Source: Fistularia commersonii (lineage: Eukaryota > Chordata > Actinopteri > Syngnathiformes > Fistulariidae). Taken from it: a stretch of DNA of 64,000 nt. Below are positions 1 through 10,394 of the stretch, piece after piece; position 1 is the first letter of the stretch, and each line of letters begins with the position of its first letter. The position numbers and the translations under genes were made by a program. Location: assembly GCA_037954325.1 (NCBI GenBank), contig JBBMNZ010000018.1, forward strand, positions 12,724,501-12,788,500. The letters are read 5' to 3'. A model generated the notes under the pieces. It ran no database searches. It saw only the letters and a list, made by a program, of their open reading frames with translations, and was not told where the DNA came from.

Positions 1-139
1 AAGAACCATTCATTTGTTTCTTCGCGGTGAATGAAGACCGAGTACGAGGTCTGGTCATCAGCTGCATCAAACCTTTCCCATCTGCCTTGCATATGACTCA
101 AAAACAGCAAAAAAAAAAAAAAAATGATCGGTACATACA

Positions 140-385
140 AAATATTCCAGGACGGGCAGCATCGGGGGATCAGCGCCGAGCCCCTTCTTGTTTGCAGCGG
201 TGATGGACAGGCGGACGGATGAGGTTGGACAGGAATCTCAAAGGACCATGATGTTTGCAGATGACATTGTGATCTATAGTGAGAGCAGGTGGAGGAAACC
301 CCTAGAGAGATGGAGGGATGTCCTGGAGGAGAGAGAAATGAGGTTACAGGGAGCAGAGATGAAGAAGTGGAGGATTTTTTTTTGA
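140..385 (+). mobile_element. LINE reverse transcriptase fragment
   Basis: One frame reads GSAPSPFLFAAVMDRRTDE followed by TMMFADDIVIYSESR. The first part matches reverse-transcriptase motif B (G-S-x-x-SP) and FADD is the catalytic motif C. This residue pattern is common in fish LINE polyproteins. Only about 80 codons of the palm region remain, with no endonuclease and no 3' end, and the frame decays into lysine-rich sequence before stopping near 385. It is a dead retrotransposon fragment rather than a host gene. The family within LINEs is not resolved. Confidence 0.7.
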
Positions 386-834
386 GTATTTGGGGTCAGC
401 AGCTCAGCGCAACGGAGAGCATAGCCCCTTAGACTAGCTGAGCCAGACACACCTGAGGCATACTGACATTTCAAAAGTGCGCGGTTAAATCCGGCCTATA
501 TGTCCGTCTCCTTCACGGACAGCCTGATCTGATAGCCGTTGGAATATTGCTACAAAGTCATGCTGATGACGGTGGGCAACATTAGCAGAATTAGCTGTCA
601 AAGTATCGTAGCAAGGCGCGGTGTTTAAGAGTATCTGTCACGTGTCGCAGGGGCGGACTCGAGCAGGGAGCCATACCTCAGAGCAGAAATCTGGATCGAA
701 AGTGCTTTATTGCGTTGAAACGGCAGGTAAGGTGTCGCTGGTAAGCCCCTGGCCCCCAGACAGAGTTGCACAGGGCTGGGTCTCACCAGGACGGGTTGCA
801 GACGGGACGGGGTCAGAGGTTACACCGGCCGACT
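386..834. other. non-coding stretch, no feature recognised
   Basis: No coding region, RNA gene or clear repeat was recognised. It lies between a LINE fragment and a minisatellite and may be further decayed mobile-element sequence. Confidence 0.4.
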
Positions 835-981
835 GGGTCCGGTCATACCGGGGTAGGGTCCGGTCATACCGGGGTAGGGTCCGGTCATACCGGGGTAGGG
901 TCCGGTCATACCGGGGTAGGGTCCGGTCATACCGGGGTAGGGTCCGGTCATACCGGGGTAGGGTCCGGTCATACCGGGGTA
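835..981. repeat. 21-bp minisatellite, seven near-perfect copies
   Basis: Seven head-to-tail copies of a 21-bp unit begin at 835, 856, 877, 898, 919, 940 and 961. Each unit contains CCGGT-CAT-ACCGG, a 5-bp inverted repeat around a 3-base loop. The period is a multiple of three, so both strands stay open and would encode a heptapeptide repeat, but no start, splice or domain context supports translation. The copies abut without spacers. Confidence 0.95.
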
Positions 982-1469
982 GGTGTCTGGTCGGGGCAGG
1001 GCTCCGCAGTGGTCTGAGAGCGTGCCGCTGCCCTTTATAGGGATCTTGATTAGCGGCATCTGCTGCAGCTGGCGCCGATTACAAATTGGGATCAGGTGTG
1101 ATACCCCGACAGTAGCGGCATCACTGACGACTCTCGGGACAAACAAGCATTTCAGGCATTTCAACAACATTTAACTGACAAATAAACTTCTGTCTCTTAA
1201 CCGACCGGCAGCCCTCGGATCCCGGCTGAGACAGAACCCGCTCTGCGACGGCAACACGTGAGACAAACAGCAGAATAATTCAGGCCGTATGTGAGATGTA
1301 GTTCGGGAAAAGCGCGGCAAAGCTCGGTCTCTCAACCCTGAGACCGTGAAGTGCTCTCCTCTACAAGTGCACGTGAGAGGACCGCAACTACTTCCCTGCA
1401 CAGGACTCCGGCAGATCCGAGAGGAGCAGACATTGTGTCCGGCACAGGGGAAGGCTGAATTTCTATTCC

Positions 1470-1930
1470 TGTTTAGATTAGATTAGATAAGATTCAACTT
1501 TATTGTCACTACACATGTAAGGATACAGAGTAACGAAACGCAGTTAGCATCTAATCGGAAGCGCAAAAAGCAGAAGGGTATATGTACAGAATGTGCAGTA
1601 TTTGTAATTATAATAAATACTGCACATCCTGTACATGTGAGCTTCTATTTACAGAAAAACATGCAGTATTAAAGAATCAGTGTCTTTTTTTTCTTTTTCC
1701 TTTTTTTACAGCTAGTGCATGTAAAGGTGGATCAGATATGAGCAGAATATGTGCAGCTACTGCGAGTGTGGTGGATGATCGTTATGTGCAGATTATTACA
1801 AATAGGTAGCGATTAGTATGATAAACAGATGCGGATATACGGATGGAACTATAAATATACAGATGTCTTATAAAGTCACTCTACAGAAGGGATACTAAAG
1901 ATATCTTATATATACAGAATTTAACAGAAT
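1470..1930. repeat. dispersed retroelement-like repeat with a hairpin
   Basis: It starts with a short GATTA/GATAA run and then the phrase TTTATTGTCACTACACATGT, which resembles a widespread fish repeat. Inside it, 1582-1603 and 1615-1636 form an inverted repeat of 22-bp arms with one mismatch around an 11-base AT-rich loop. Family assignment is from memory of the motif only. Confidence 0.5.
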
Positions 1931-1940
1931 ATACAAGTAT

Positions 1941-3867
1941 AAATAGTGTAACCAGATGAGAAGCTGCCAGATCCTATTGAAGAGAATAGCAAATTATATG
2001 GTTTATTGTAAAAAAATCTAACATTACGTGTCCTTCCAGTTTGGTAAACCGGTCCAGTTTCATGTTTTTTTCTCAATCTGAAAATGGATTTTCCGATACG
2101 GTCACCTTCAATTTCCGTGAAGGGACAAGTATCGGCTGCTCCCACTTCTTTCTTGGTAAACATACAAGTATCTCATCTTCAGTGGGTGGACACGAGGTCT
2201 CTCGGGGGGACCGAGGCCATCTCTGCATCACGGTCGCAGCTGTGCGATGTGAAACCAAAGCTAAAAGAGAAAAGGAAGTGTTTTGTGTAAACATGCGGGC
2301 GTGTTTTCGGCGACGTGACAAGAGATACTGAACGGGGTCTTTGGTGTTTCTTTCAGCTGTCGGTATCAAAGTGTGGAGACCCTGCAATATTTCTGCACGT
2401 ATGTTTTGACATGAGTGTTTACCTTGCATAAACTTTGCAAAACACTGTTGTGGTTTCCTTCACTGCCTTCAGATAGTCAAATAGTGAAAAAAGGTTACAA
2501 AACACTCGTATGCTGCTGATTCGCGGTTCCACCGAGGACGTCAAGGCCAGACCAGGCGTCGGCAAGTGACGTTTGGGCAAAAAACGAAGACAAACAAGAT
2601 AAAACGAAACGGTTTGTGAAGATCAACGAGTGACAGAGTAGCTTCGCAGAAGTGAATGTTAGCGGATTCTCGCAGGGTGTCGTCACGGCGAGCCTTGAAG
2701 GAGGGTCCGACCGAGGAGTCAGAGCTAAGAACGCCATTCGGTCGTCGGACAACCGTGTAATTAATTACTTCCGGCCGTCCTTTGCACCTGATTTGGGTTT
2801 CTGGATTTTCAGACCAAAGGCCGTCTTTGGGATCACACAGAAACAATGATAGGTTTTCTTCCGCCTCTGCTGAGATTACTTGAATCCTCCACAGTACATT
2901 ATTTCGGCGTGCGCGGTGTTAAATAATTTCAGTCGTCTGGCAAAAGACAGAACATTCAGCATTGTAATTTATGCCGAGTTCATTTAAATGTGATTGAGTA
3001 CGATGAAGTACTCATAATTGCTTTCTTAGAGAATGAAAAGCCTGTCTTCCAGTTTAAAAGGCTCATTTACATACATACATGTAAATATAAACATTTATAT
3101 ATATACATACACATATTTACAAGTGTAGGATTTTAAAGTGGAAGGCCAGGGAGTTGAAATGGTATATCTAGAAATGAAGTGATGATGTTTTTGTTATGCC
3201 ATCGCCCGTGAAACACCGAGTGAAAGCCAACGGTGTCGCAGACTTCCGGTCTGGGGTCTTATGATTTGACGAACTGCTTCTTTGGACGTCGACTGTGTCT
3301 GGTCAGGCCACAGATTTGGGTTTGGGGCCGGGCGTGTCGGGTTTATCTCTACCGTGTAGAGGATTTCATCACCGCTGTGGTGAAATCTGTGGGAAAATCC
3401 CTGAGGGTTTTTTTGCATTTGCACCCAACAGTTGGTTGTGTTAAAGGTCGTCTGGAATTCTAAGGGGGAGTCCGTGGTCTTGAATGAAACAGTGACGAGT
3501 CACGGCTGGTTTCATATCACACACCCTACAGGATCACGAGGAAGTGAGCACGGAGCCAGAACTCATCAGGTTAAAGCTCCGTCGTCGATTTTCAATCATG
3601 TAATCAGATCGTGATTACATCTCTTGCATCTCTGAAAGTCAAATATGGTTGTCAGCAGATCGCACTTAAATTCTGCTGGAAAGAACCCGTGACCTGACAG
3701 GCTGCGCACATGTACTCTACGGGTTTTCTGGAGAAAAAGCTGCATGGCCCTCTGATGGGATATTTTCATATATTTCGTATTGCACAATATATTTGAACAT
3801 TTTTTTTTTTTTATCCCAATTTCAGAAGTTCCTCTCCACATCACGAGAGGGAGCTGAAATTAAAAAA
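1941..3867. other. intergenic, no feature recognised
   Basis: Only short open frames without domain resemblance or splice context were seen. A small TATA/CATA-rich stretch lies near 3065-3115. Confidence 0.4.
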
Positions 3868-3935
3868 TAAGCTAAGGTAATCTTTAATGATCCCCATTGG
3901 TGAAATTCCTTTGTCTATATGTATGTCTTGTACTT
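3868..3935 (-). mobile_element. short LINE 3'-tail remnant
   Basis: On the minus strand it reads as a translated-end signature, GAATTTCACCAATGGGGATC, followed by ATTAAAGATTACCTTA. The tails at 9330 and 17195 share this layout. It is a short truncated copy in the opposite orientation. Confidence 0.4.
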
Positions 3936-3965
3936 TTGGATATCAGATCCGTATGAAAACAGGAA

Positions 3966-3996
3966 CAGAAAGTCAAAGTCAAAGTCAAAGTCAAAT
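3966..3996. repeat. (AAAGTC)n hexanucleotide repeat
   Basis: About five consecutive copies of AAAGTC/AAGTCA are visible. It is a simple tandem repeat with no gene nearby. Confidence 0.85.
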
Positions 3997-4189
3997 TGTC
4001 TCCTGATATTTAAGTCAAAAGCGGTTGTGACTGAACATGTTTTTAAGCAAATCCCTTACGTGACTCATTGTATCAGTTAAGAAGCTGGAAGGACTGATTT
4101 TCACAACAAAACTGGCGCTTCCTTTATCGAAACTCTTAAAGTCCCCGTTGTTAACATGATATATCTTGACTTTATATTGATTGCAAGCC

Positions 4190-4607
4190 TTCAGATCATC
4201 TGGAAATCAAAGCAGTATAGCCTTAAAACCAAGCTTCAACTGTATAACAGCAATGTTAAATCAGTCCTGCTTTATGGCTCAGATGAAAAGGATAAATACC
4301 TTTCACAATGGATGAACACGGAAGATATGTCGCATTTTTTGGCCCGAAAAGATCTCCAATGAGGACAGAAAAACAAACTGTCGCAATGTCGTACTGGAAA
4401 TTAAGCAATCGTCGACTCAGATGGCTCGGACGTGTCCTCCGAGTGGACCAGGACTGCGTTCCTAAAGTAGCCCCACCTGGAGAGAGGAAACAAGGAAGGC
4501 CAAAAACAACCTGGCAGAGAACTGTGACCTCAGAACTGAAGATGGCAAAGGTTACATGGGGCAAAGCACAACATGCGAAGAGGATTAACTAACTAACTAA
4601 CTAACTT
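4190..4607 (+). mobile_element. LINE polyprotein C-terminal fragment with TAAC tail
   Basis: Translated pieces in two plus frames (about 4190-4362 and 4308-4590) read LKTKLQLYNSNVKSVLLYGS and then RRLRWLGRVLRVDQD, GRPKTTWQRTVTSELK and TWGKAQHAK. This is the characteristic region downstream of the reverse-transcriptase palm in fish LINEs. A large central piece and the reading frame have been lost. Directly after the coding end is a (TAAC)n tail at 4586-4605, the kind of short tandem 3' terminus LINEs leave after target-primed reverse transcription. It is a 5'-truncated dead copy. Confidence 0.75.
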
Positions 4608-4609
4608 AT

Positions 4610-6250
4610 ATTGATTTTCCCTGAGATTTTATTTCAGTGGTACTTGAAAAACTGCGATTGGATGCAGAATATGCCTGTACGTAGGGTTGGTGTTTTGCAT
4701 TTTCTTTTCACTCGCCTATCAGTTGAGTTTCACTCTATTCAGATTATATTCATCAATGTTGCATCGTTGGTCTGTGTGTGATTCAGTTATCGGTTATGGT
4801 TGTACGTCTCTATACAATACGTGAGCGAGACGGTTCATGGTTAAATTTATATGGTCCCAGGTGATCACCGCCTCTTGCCCAACAAGAGCTGGGACAGGCT
4901 CCGGCTTCCCCACATGGCCCTGACTGCAGGATGAGATCATAAATACATGAGTCTACAAATTTCCTTAGAATGTGAAACTAACTTCCTGTCACTGCTAAGC
5001 AAATATGACTGTGACTAGTCGGGTTGCACCATCATCGGCTCTGACCAAAGGTTACAAAGTCGACTTTGGAAGACGAGAGATTCACGCTCTGAGCCTCGTC
5101 GATAGGATATGGGATGACGATACCACTCGGAAATACTCACAAGTGCGAGCAGACGCACGGATGAGCAGGGAAAGACGTTCAAGAGAATAAATCAAGCCCG
5201 ATAAGAGTTCACAAGGATTAACAATGACATGCAGTTTAATCTTCCAGACTTGGTGTTGCATTCAAGTAATAAAGGTTTGAAAAAAAAAAAAAAAATCAGC
5301 ACATCAAGAGTGCTCTAAAATTAGAGATCATTTATTTTACGCAAAGAAAATGTATTCTAGCATGACGTTTCGAGCAAAAATTCGCTCTTCTTCAGATGCT
5401 AACCAAACTATGTTTAACAAACATATTATTGTGGCACCATTTTTAAAGGAAATGATCTTGGATTCATGTGATTCCCTGCTTTCTTTTTTTTCTCACCTCT
5501 TGTTGAATATATAATTTAATTTGAACATTGTGTGTACGGATTTTTTTTTTTTTCAAACCTTTGTTTAGACAATACTTTTTTTTCTCAAGCATTCAAGTCA
5601 CAAAACAGGAGGGCAAAGAACAGCACATCGTAAACTGAGTAGCGCATTACAATGAGACAATTGTTTAAAAAATAAAAAATAAATTGATGGTTATCAGTGC
5701 TGAAATAACTCCCGCGCTGTGAAGGCATGTCGGTAGATTTCAGACCGACCGCCGTTATCCGTTAGAACGGCTAATCGATGCCAGGGTGCGAATGTACGGA
5801 GTTTGGAACATGGACTTCCAGAACAAGCTGGAATTGAATGGATCTGCGATGTCTTGGGCCAAATGCCAAAGGCCGACGGACTGCAGCTGCAGCCCGCCGC
5901 GGCAACGCTCTGAGTCATATGCAAATATGGCGTCAAATGGTATTTAAAATGGCCATTTTTTTTCTCAAATTTCCTCCATTTTATTCGCGAAGCAATTAAA
6001 TTTTCGACGCGCAACAACAGCGACGGGGAAATGGATGGTGAGCGATGCAGCTGTGTGCGCGCTATATTATTCAAGCTAAAAATTTACACGGAAAAAAGCG
6101 AGAACTGAAAAGCATAAAAACATAGATTCATGATGTTAGTATGAGATGACCTGCATCCAAACTGGTAGATATATATATAAATAAGAACATGAGGGAAACA
6201 ATCTCCAAATTTCACGGCCAGTTCTGCTCCACAAACAACCATGTCACAGG
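4610..6250. other. intergenic, weak retroelement traces
   Basis: Around 5360-5400 the sequence contains TGACGTTTCGAGC followed by a CTTCTTCAGATGC phrase. This resembles the direct/inverted motif seen at ends of fish Penelope-like and related retroelements. A 61-codon open frame at 5005-5190 has no recognisable domain. Nothing else is supported. Confidence 0.35.
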
Positions 6251-6253
6251 CAA

Positions 6254-6258
6254 GCACA

Positions 6259-6297
<39 letters not shown>

Positions 6298-6308
6298 ACA
6301 CACACACA
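6254..6308. repeat. (CA)n microsatellite
   Basis: About 27 CA dinucleotides with one CATA interruption. Confidence 0.97.
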
Positions 6309-6424
6309 GAGCCAGCAGTGTTCACTCCACGCACCGCCTGTGCAATTATTATGACTAAGTGCATTTTCAAGATTGATTAACACATGGGTTGAAGGGGGGG
6401 GGGGAACCTAAACACTGATTTCTA

Positions 6425-6430
6425 TTTATT
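6425..6430 (-). promoter_or_regulatory. candidate polyadenylation signal of the receptor gene
   Basis: AATAAA on the minus strand, about 450 bases past the receptor stop codon. It is the first canonical hexamer I noticed downstream. A single hexamer is weak evidence. Confidence 0.3.
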
Positions 6431-6882
6431 GGTTTGTTTTGTCCCCCTAAATAACAAGTTCAGACACATTTACATTACACACACACTTCACAGTCAGCCA
6501 GTGAAAAGCACATGGCGGGGGAAATAAATACTTCTTCGGAAATGCTTCGGCGTAAGTGCTTTTCTTCTTTCTGTAACTTCATCAAGGTCCCGACAATGGC
6601 AATATTTTCCCGCAAACACGGAGCCTCTTCAGCTTCGACGCTGTCCGTCAACAAAAGCTTAAGTGGCTGCAGCCAAAGGCCCCCTGGGAATGTTCAGGCC
6701 ATGACTGAGGTCTCATTACCGGCCATTCATGGCCTTTCTTCCGCAGCGCGCCGATGCGAGCGGGATAAAGGGAAAGGAATGGTGCACCGCCGTCTTCGGG
6801 GACGTCCTGTTGTACGCGAACGACCGATCCTCCCGCCGATATGATGACCTCGGTTGTCGGAACCACAACGCGCCGTTTGTGT

Positions 6883-7917
6883 TCATATTAAATTCGTATT
6901 CCGCGATCCTCTTTTGTAAATCGTGAGGTCGCAGTTATCCGTCCGTGTACTCTGGTTCCTCCTCCAGCACAATTTGACCTCCTCTTGGACGCCGTTACTG
7001 ACCAGCACGTACAACACGGGGTCGACCACGCAGTTCAGGCCCGACAGCGCCAGAGTGCAGGAGAAAAAAAAATGCATTCGTCTTTCAAACTGGCAGTAGC
7101 TGTCCTCCGGCATCGACGATTTGCTTTGGTAGAAGACCAGAGATCTCACGAGCAGGAGGATGTGGTACGGGGCGAAGCAAATCGAAAAGATTCCAATCAC
7201 GCCGAAAGACAAGATGCGAACCTTCTTCTTCGCCTGAGCCGTCAAGCCGGGGCTCTGGCCAACGGTGGCTAGCACTTTCCAGTAGCATATGGCCAACACC
7301 ACCAGGGGCACCAGGAACCCGATGGCCACCCGGATCAGATTGAACATGGCGATGGGAGGCTCCATGGGGTAGGTCTCGTAACAGCGATCGTTTTTGTTCT
7401 CGTCGTCGTGGGCGTCTTTGAGATTGTCGCAGTAGAGTACGATGACGTGCAGCACCACCACGATGACGTAGACGGCGAAGCACTGCGCCCAGGCGTAACG
7501 TGACGTGCGACCGGTCTTGGTGTGGAGCGGGTACAAGACCACGAGGCAACGGTCCACGGAGATGCAGCAGAGCAGAAAAATGCTTATGTACATATTGGAG
7601 TAGTAGAAGAAGCCGGCGACGCTGCAGGACAGAGTACCAAGCTGCCAGCGGTGGTCGTTGTTGTAGTAGTTAATCCAAAGGGGGAGGGTGAAGATGAACA
7701 GCATGTCCGAGATGGACAGACAGAGGAGGAAGATGCCCAGAACGTTCTGCCTCCGCACTTGGTGGAGGATCGGGAACAGCGTCAGCACGTTGAAGATCAG
7801 ACCCAACACGAAGGCGAAAATGTACACGGTCATCAGGATGTCGCTGATGGCGCTTTTTTTGATTTCAACACAAACGGGGGTCGAGTTGGAAGTGGATGCC
7901 GATGGTGTGACATTCAT
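6883..7917 (-). CDS. GPR132 (G2A)-like class A G-protein-coupled receptor
   Basis: A 344-residue seven-transmembrane receptor in one coding exon. Visible landmarks: N-glycosylation sites NVT at residue 2 and NST at 11; Asp71 in helix 2; the Cys98-Cys179 pair joining helix 3 to extracellular loop 2; DRC at 122-124 in place of DRY; CFAPYH in helix 6; and DPVLY in helix 7. The stretch NDRCYETYPME, HRW-LG before helix 3 and the QSPGL-A--K-KV loop place it in the GPR4/GPR65/GPR68/GPR132 group, whose members sense protons or lysolipids at the plasma membrane. The loop and helix-3 details look most like GPR132, but a teleost GPR4 relative is possible. I chose the ATG at 7917 because a splice acceptor (intron end TTGCAG at 7950-7955) lies 32 bases upstream. 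The longer open frame to 8067 runs across that acceptor and is probably intron. The upstream 5'UTR exon was not located. Confidence 0.85.
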   Translation of the reverse strand: MNVTPSASTSNSTPVCVEIKKSAISDILMTVYIFAFVLGLIFNVLTLFPILHQVRRQNVLGIFLLCLSISDMLFIFTLPLWINYYNNDHRWQLGTLSCSVAGFFYYSNMYISIFLLCCISVDRCLVVLYPLHTKTGRTSRYAWAQCFAVYVIVVVLHVIVLYCDNLKDAHDDENKNDRCYETYPMEPPIAMFNLIRVAIGFLVPLVVLAICYWKVLATVGQSPGLTAQAKKKVRILSFGVIGIFSICFAPYHILLLVRSLVFYQSKSSMPEDSYCQFERRMHFFFSCTLALSGLNCVVDPVLYVLVSNGVQEEVKLCWRRNQSTRTDNCDLTIYKRGSRNTNLI

Positions 7918-7949
7918 TTTTCTCCTTTCCGTCGCTTTTGGAAATTCAC
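7918..7949 (-). other. 5'UTR part of receptor coding exon, after a splice acceptor
   Basis: The minus strand reads TCTTATTTCTTTTGGTGTTG then CAG, a pyrimidine-rich acceptor, with the exon starting at 7949. This is a common layout for single-coding-exon receptors, with a separate non-coding first exon. Confidence 0.6.
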
Positions 7950-8214
7950 CTGCAACACCAAAAGAAATAAGACGGTCACACTCATGACAAGCTGCGGAAC
8001 CGGAGTGCCATAAATTCATCGGACAGCCTGCGCATTTTATGACCCCCTTCCCTGCTTTCTGCTCCATTGATCTTAGGATTTACCGCCGCGCTGCTGGGAA
8101 GGGCTTTTAATGCCCAGAGAGCTACTGCACACAGACGCCGTTCTCTGCAAAGAAGCCGGATTGTCTTTCTTCGCAATGACCCCGACTTATACACAAAGTT
8201 ACCATGTAATCACA

Positions 8215-8492
8215 TACACTGCCCCAAAAAATAAAGAGACCACTAAAATAACACATATTCTCACTAAATACTTGAATAGTTGAACGTGTTGACAACAGAA
8301 TCACACAATCAATGGAAATCAAATGAAGTCTGGATTTGGAGTCCCACTCCAAACCGAAGTGGAAAAACGCACGTCAGGCTGATCCAACATTTGATGTAAT
8401 GTTCTTAAAACAAGTCAAAATGAATCAGTGTTGCTTCCTGAGTTCACAAAAGTGTGATTGACTTGGCGTTCCATTTATTTTTTGAGCAGTTT
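8215..8492. mobile_element. Tc1-like non-autonomous element, copy 1
   Basis: Starts ACTGCCCCAAAAAATAAAG and ends TTATTTTTTGAGCAGT, an imperfect terminal inverted repeat of the well-known fish element whose ends read TACTGCTCAAAAAAATAAAG. Internal phrases such as TGTTGACAACAGAATCACAC and CTTAAAACAAGTCAAAATGA match the same family. The transposase is deleted. Further copies lie at 33310 and 58054. Confidence 0.8.
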
Positions 8493-8534
8493 ACATGTAC
8501 TTATAAAAGCACATGTATATACTGTAGGTTACAT

Positions 8535-8785
8535 ATATTTTTAAATATTTTTACATACCATTAACTTTATTTTTATGTATTTCATTTGATTAATAAAGGA
8601 TAATTATTAATACATTATATTTACTATTATTTTTATTTTATTTTTATTATTTGCTGTTTTTATTCTCTATCTTTATACAGAGTTCTATTTCGATTCTTCC
8701 CCACTCGACTCCGTAGCAGGAGCTGCTTTCAACAAAAAGCAATTTCCCCCCCCGAGGATCAATAAAGCATTCTGATTCTGCTTCT
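8535..8785 (-). repeat. dispersed repeat family A, minus orientation
   Basis: On the minus strand an AATCAGAATC start, a G-run, and a frame GGKLLFVESSSCYGVEWGRI are followed by an A/T-rich tail. The same peptide appears on the plus strand at 35870-36110, so the two are inverted copies about 27 kb apart. The open frame is incidental. The family is probably the 3' part of a retroelement. Confidence 0.75.
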
Positions 8786-9329
8786 GCTTCTGACCAGGCG
8801 ACAAGAAGCCTTGAAATCCCAGCGTTGAGAGTCCAAACCCGAGCCCAAAGCTCCAGCGAACGCTCCATCACCCTTCTAGGCTTCTCAGCTCTGGCTGTAT
8901 CTAACAGCATTAACAGAGGAGATAAGCTACCCCCGCTAAAATTTAATTATGTTTGTTTTTAGTAAATGACGATCGTGGGGGGAAATGGACCCGGCCAGGC
9001 CTGGCAGGGAATATGCGGTTTTTCTGTTACCGCTAAATCTAATCTCTGGGGCGTTGCTTTCGGTCTGGGGTGGCGAAACCATCTATTCACTTGAGCGAAT
9101 GGTTCTATATCTGCATTTGCGGCTGGGGAAACCCGGCGTCTGTTCGCCGCGAGCGTCACTGCAGGCTCGGCTCAGTGGGACGATGCGTGTCAAAGTTCAT
9201 TTGACGGCAATAAAAGTCAAGGGGGGGATCTAGTGATAGAACAACGCTGCAACGCTAACCCAATCTCACATACACAGGGAGACAAATTTTTAAAAAATTG
9301 GTACATGTAGCCTTGTTGGACTCACTCCA

Positions 9330-9655
9330 TTTGCATGATGTTTATTCATGTCATTGCTATTATCACTCTGTTATTGTTCTTATCCTCATTGTTGCTGTTC
9401 TGGTTGTCTATTCTCACCTTTGCTGTCTTTGTTTTTTTTTCACATTCTATTGTCTATTCTTACTCTTGTTGTAGTTCTCTCTTCTTTATTTATGTGTGTA
9501 TGTCTTTTGCTATCGCTTAATTGTCTCTCTATTTATAATTATACAAATATTTATTATTACTGTAATTGTTACACTGTTGTGACAAAAAAATTTCCCCTAT
9601 GGGGATCAATAAAGTATATCTTATCTCATCTCATCTTATCTTATCTTAAGTCTAG
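9330..9655 (+). mobile_element. LINE (L2-type) 3' end
   Basis: A T/C-rich stretch leads into TTTCCCCTATGGGGATCAAT, then AATAAAG, then a (TATCT/CATCT)n tail. This is the usual 3' terminus of fish L2-like LINEs and the SINEs that borrow their tails. No coding portion remains. Confidence 0.6.
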
Positions 9656-10134
9656 GGCCAGACTGGTTTATTAGAAAAACATATTGAAATGAATAGAGCC
9701 TGGAACTTACACGGCCTTTTTAGTTATTTCCTATAAAGCAATATTAATCATCAAATAAATGATAAATATATATTTATATTTACTTTGCATTTACTTCTTG
9801 CGGCTCTATCTGCAACTTTGCCAGGGTAAGTGAAAATATTTTTCTACAGGTAAACACCAGCCAAAAAACTATATCCTTTTAAGAAAAGAAAATTATCCTG
9901 TGGAAAAAAAAAAAAAAATGAAATGCATTGCAAAATGAAAACGCATAACAGCTCAATTTACTTCTCCGTGATGCTCACTAGTCTGAGCTAGTCTTTCATT
10001 TTGGCGGCTCAGAAGACACATAAGCTGGTCATCCGCGTTCAAATGTGCTGCCTGGAAAAAAAAACCCGCTTTTCATTGCAAACCTTTCTGTGGTGGAAAG
10101 CCGAAGCAGGTGAGTAGTTCCATAAGGCCGCATA

Positions 10135-10187
10135 AGGTGCATTGTCGGACTTGTGCATTGTCGGACTTGTGCATTGTCGGACTTGTG
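10135..10187. repeat. 16-bp tandem repeat, three copies
   Basis: The unit GTGCATTGTCGGACTT is repeated three times without interruption. Confidence 0.9.
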
Positions 10188-10358
10188 GTATTATGTTTGT
10201 GCGTGCAATGTAGCGCCAGGCTAGCTCTAATGGTAATTTACATGCAGGCCAAACATACTTCAATCACAGACCGGAGGTGGTCACCAGGCCCACCATACTC
10301 AGAAACACAAAATCCAAAAGTAGCATCTCCAACAGAGATGCATGTGCGTGCATGCATA

Positions 10359-10394
10359 TGTGTGTGTGTATGTGTGTGTGTGTGTGTGTGTGTT
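10359..10394. repeat. (TG)n microsatellite
   Basis: About 17 TG units with one TA interruption, preceded by a CATGCATG stretch. Confidence 0.95.

Noticed and set aside
835..981. Possible CRISPR-like array
   Set aside because: Units abut directly with no unique spacers, in a eukaryotic genome. It is a minisatellite.
621..1040. 139-codon frame with seven VRSYRGR repeats as a protein gene
   Set aside because: The openness comes from a 21-bp tandem repeat divisible by three; the other strand is equally open and there is no splice or domain support.
7918..8067. 50-residue N-terminal extension of the receptor
   Set aside because: The extension runs across a clear splice acceptor at 7950 and adds a cysteine-rich stretch unlike the family; the ATG at 7917 is better.
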